Under the pieces are notes generated by a model. That model was given only the letters and a program-made list of their open reading frames with translations. It was not told the origin of the DNA and ran no database searches. Below are positions 11,683 through 12,664 of a stretch of 12,664 bases of DNA, one piece after another. A program made the translations under genes and the position numbers. Positions within the stretch are counted from its first letter, which is position 1, and the number at the start of each line of letters is the position of its first letter. The DNA is from Chloroflexi bacterium RBG_16_72_14 (GTDB taxonomy: Bacteria > Chloroflexota > Limnocylindria > Limnocylindrales > CSP1-4), in contig MGOE01000124.1 in assembly GCA_001797035.1 (NCBI GenBank), positions 8,987 through 21,650 on the forward strand. The letters run 5' to 3'.

Positions 11683-12396
11683 ATGAGCCGCATCCTCGTC
11701 GTGGACGACGAGCCGCACATCCTCGACATCGTGCGCGCCTACCTGGTGCGTGATGGCCACGAGGTCGTCACCGCCGCCGATGGCGAGGCCGCGCTGGCGC
11801 AGGCCCGCGACGCCGCCCCGGACCTCGTCGTGCTCGACGTCATGCTGCCCCGGCGATCCGGCTTCGAGGTGCTGCGCGAGCTGCGCGCCGCCGGCAGCAC
11901 GGCGGCGGTGATCATGCTCACGGCGCGGGACGAGGTCATCGACAGGGTCGCGGGTCTCGAGATCGGCGCCGACGACTACGTGACCAAGCCGTTCGAGCCC
12001 CGCGAGCTCGTGGCCCGGGTCGGTGCCGTGCTGCGCCGGACCGCCGCCGGGCCGACGCCGGCCACGCCTGCCGACGAGGCGATCGAGGGCACCGCCGTCG
12101 AGCGGTTCCACGACCTCGAGATCGACCGGGCGGCGCGTGAGGTCCGCCGCGGCGCGGACGCCCTGCCGCTGACCCGCGCCGAGTTCGACCTCCTGGCGAC
12201 GCTGGCCGCCCATCCCGGCGTGGCGCTCACCCGCGAACAGCTGGGCGAGCACGTCTTCGGTGAGGCCTTCGACGCCTTCGACCGCACGATCGACAGCCAC
12301 GTCAAGAACCTGCGCCGCAAGCTGGGCGCCCGGCCGGATGGCGGCGGCTACGTGGACACCGTCCGCGGCGTGGGGTACCGGGGCGTGCGGGCATGA
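11683..12396 (+). CDS. OmpR/PhoB-family response regulator
   Basis: 237 residues. Receiver domain 1-118: acidic pair D8-D9, phosphoacceptor D52 (VVLDVMLP), T80 (MLTAR) and K102 (VTKPFEP). After a linker (120-138) comes the winged-helix effector 140-235 with LPLTRAEFDLLATLA (161-175), recognition helix RTIDSHVKNLRRKLG (201-215) and the terminal GVGYRG hairpin. ATG 11683 has no Shine-Dalgarno; a TATGCT at 11668-11673 would give a start close to the ATG, so it may be leaderless or read from upstream. The open frame further upstream overlaps the secreted protein gene. It overlaps the kinase gene by ATGA and probably controls the 11-bp repeats at 11019. Confidence 0.95.
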   Translation: MSRILVVDDEPHILDIVRAYLVRDGHEVVTAADGEAALAQARDAAPDLVVLDVMLPRRSGFEVLRELRAAGSTAAVIMLTARDEVIDRVAGLEIGADDYVTKPFEPRELVARVGAVLRRTAAGPTPATPADEAIEGTAVERFHDLEIDRAAREVRRGADALPLTRAEFDLLATLAAHPGVALTREQLGEHVFGEAFDAFDRTIDSHVKNLRRKLGARPDGGGYVDTVRGVGYRGVRA

Positions 12397-12664
12397 GCCT
12401 GCGATCGAGGCTCGCCCTGGCCTTCGCGCTGGTCGCCGTGCTGACGGCGGTCGCCGTGGCCCTCGCCGCGCCGGCCATCGTCGGACGCGGGTTCGCCCGG
12501 ATGCTGGCCGAGGACGCGTCACCGGGGGCGGGGCGCGGCCAGGGCAACGGCCCGATGGCCGGGCCGCACGCCCAGCAGATCCAGCAGGAGACGACGACCA
12601 TCCTGATCGTCGTGGCCGCGTTCGCCGCCGGCGCGGCGTCACTGCTGGGGCTCGTCGTCGCCAC
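12393..12664 (+). CDS. Sensor histidine kinase, N-terminal part (runs off right edge)
   Basis: The visible 90 codons start at ATG 12393, overlapping the regulator stop by 4 bases (ATGA). They encode MSLRSRLALAFALV with a first transmembrane helix (about 7-31), a short extracytoplasmic loop (32-67) and a second helix (about 68-90). The loop is small, Gly/Pro-rich then Gln-rich (HAQQIQQETTT), too short for a known sensor domain. No catalytic domain is in the window; assignment as the partner kinase rests on the regulator-kinase overlap, topology and the LRSRLALAFA opening common in such kinases. HAMP, H-box and ATPase domains should follow outside the window. Confidence 0.83.
   Translation, partial: MSLRSRLALAFALVAVLTAVAVALAAPAIVGRGFARMLAEDASPGAGRGQGNGPMAGPHAQQIQQETTTILIVVAAFAAGAASLLGLVVA

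Overview
The window is very GC-rich bacterial chromosomal DNA (about 70% GC by eye), densely packed with genes and with no mobile element visible. The GC content, several start codons with no Shine-Dalgarno and the mix of gene families fit a high-GC free-living aerobe. I lean to Chloroflexota (Limnocylindria-like) with Actinomycetota as the alternative; the sequence alone does not settle it.

Left part, minus strand: a succinate dehydrogenase operon in the order sdhA-sdhC-sdhD-sdhB (3368 down to the left edge, sdhB running off it). Upstream are two tandem paralogous genes of about 80 codons and unknown function (3573-3812 and 4192-4428). One has a leader of four consecutive hairpins; the other is followed by a strong terminator and preceded by a large folded element (4504-4613). 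Next comes a secreted NTF2/SnoaL-like protein (4653-5204).

Middle: tRNA-Pro(UGG) at 5475-5549 (+) and a winged-helix HTH_42/AlkZ-related protein (5620-6642, +). Convergent to these is a minus-strand cluster: a GDT1/TMEM165-type manganese exporter (7764-8342), a small DUF2892 membrane protein (7459-7674) and an ECF sigma factor fused to a zinc-finger anti-sigma-type domain (6660-7451). The exporter is preceded by a well-preserved yybP-ykoY manganese riboswitch (8418-8511). Its expression platform can be drawn as two exclusive folds that hide or free the ribosome binding site. The following 570 bases (8512-9081) hold no gene I can support; they carry direct repeats and a 13-bp tandem array.

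Right part, plus strand: a four-gene cassette, ArsR regulator (9082-9465), DUF302 (9462-9866), OsmC peroxidase-like (9943-10446) and a CPVCN membrane protein (10458-10982), in which every product carries two cysteines. It appears to be driven by a leaderless promoter with an operator across its -35 box, suggesting thiol or redox stress handling. Last come a secreted DUF2680-like protein (11130-11609), an OmpR-family response regulator (11683-12396) and the start of its sensor kinase (12393-edge). Three 11-bp direct repeats upstream look like a response-regulator binding site.

Most noteworthy: the manganese riboswitch with its proposed switching mechanism, the all-dithiol cassette, the tandem unknown paralogs with structured leaders, the folded element at 4504-4613, and the sigma/anti-sigma fusion.
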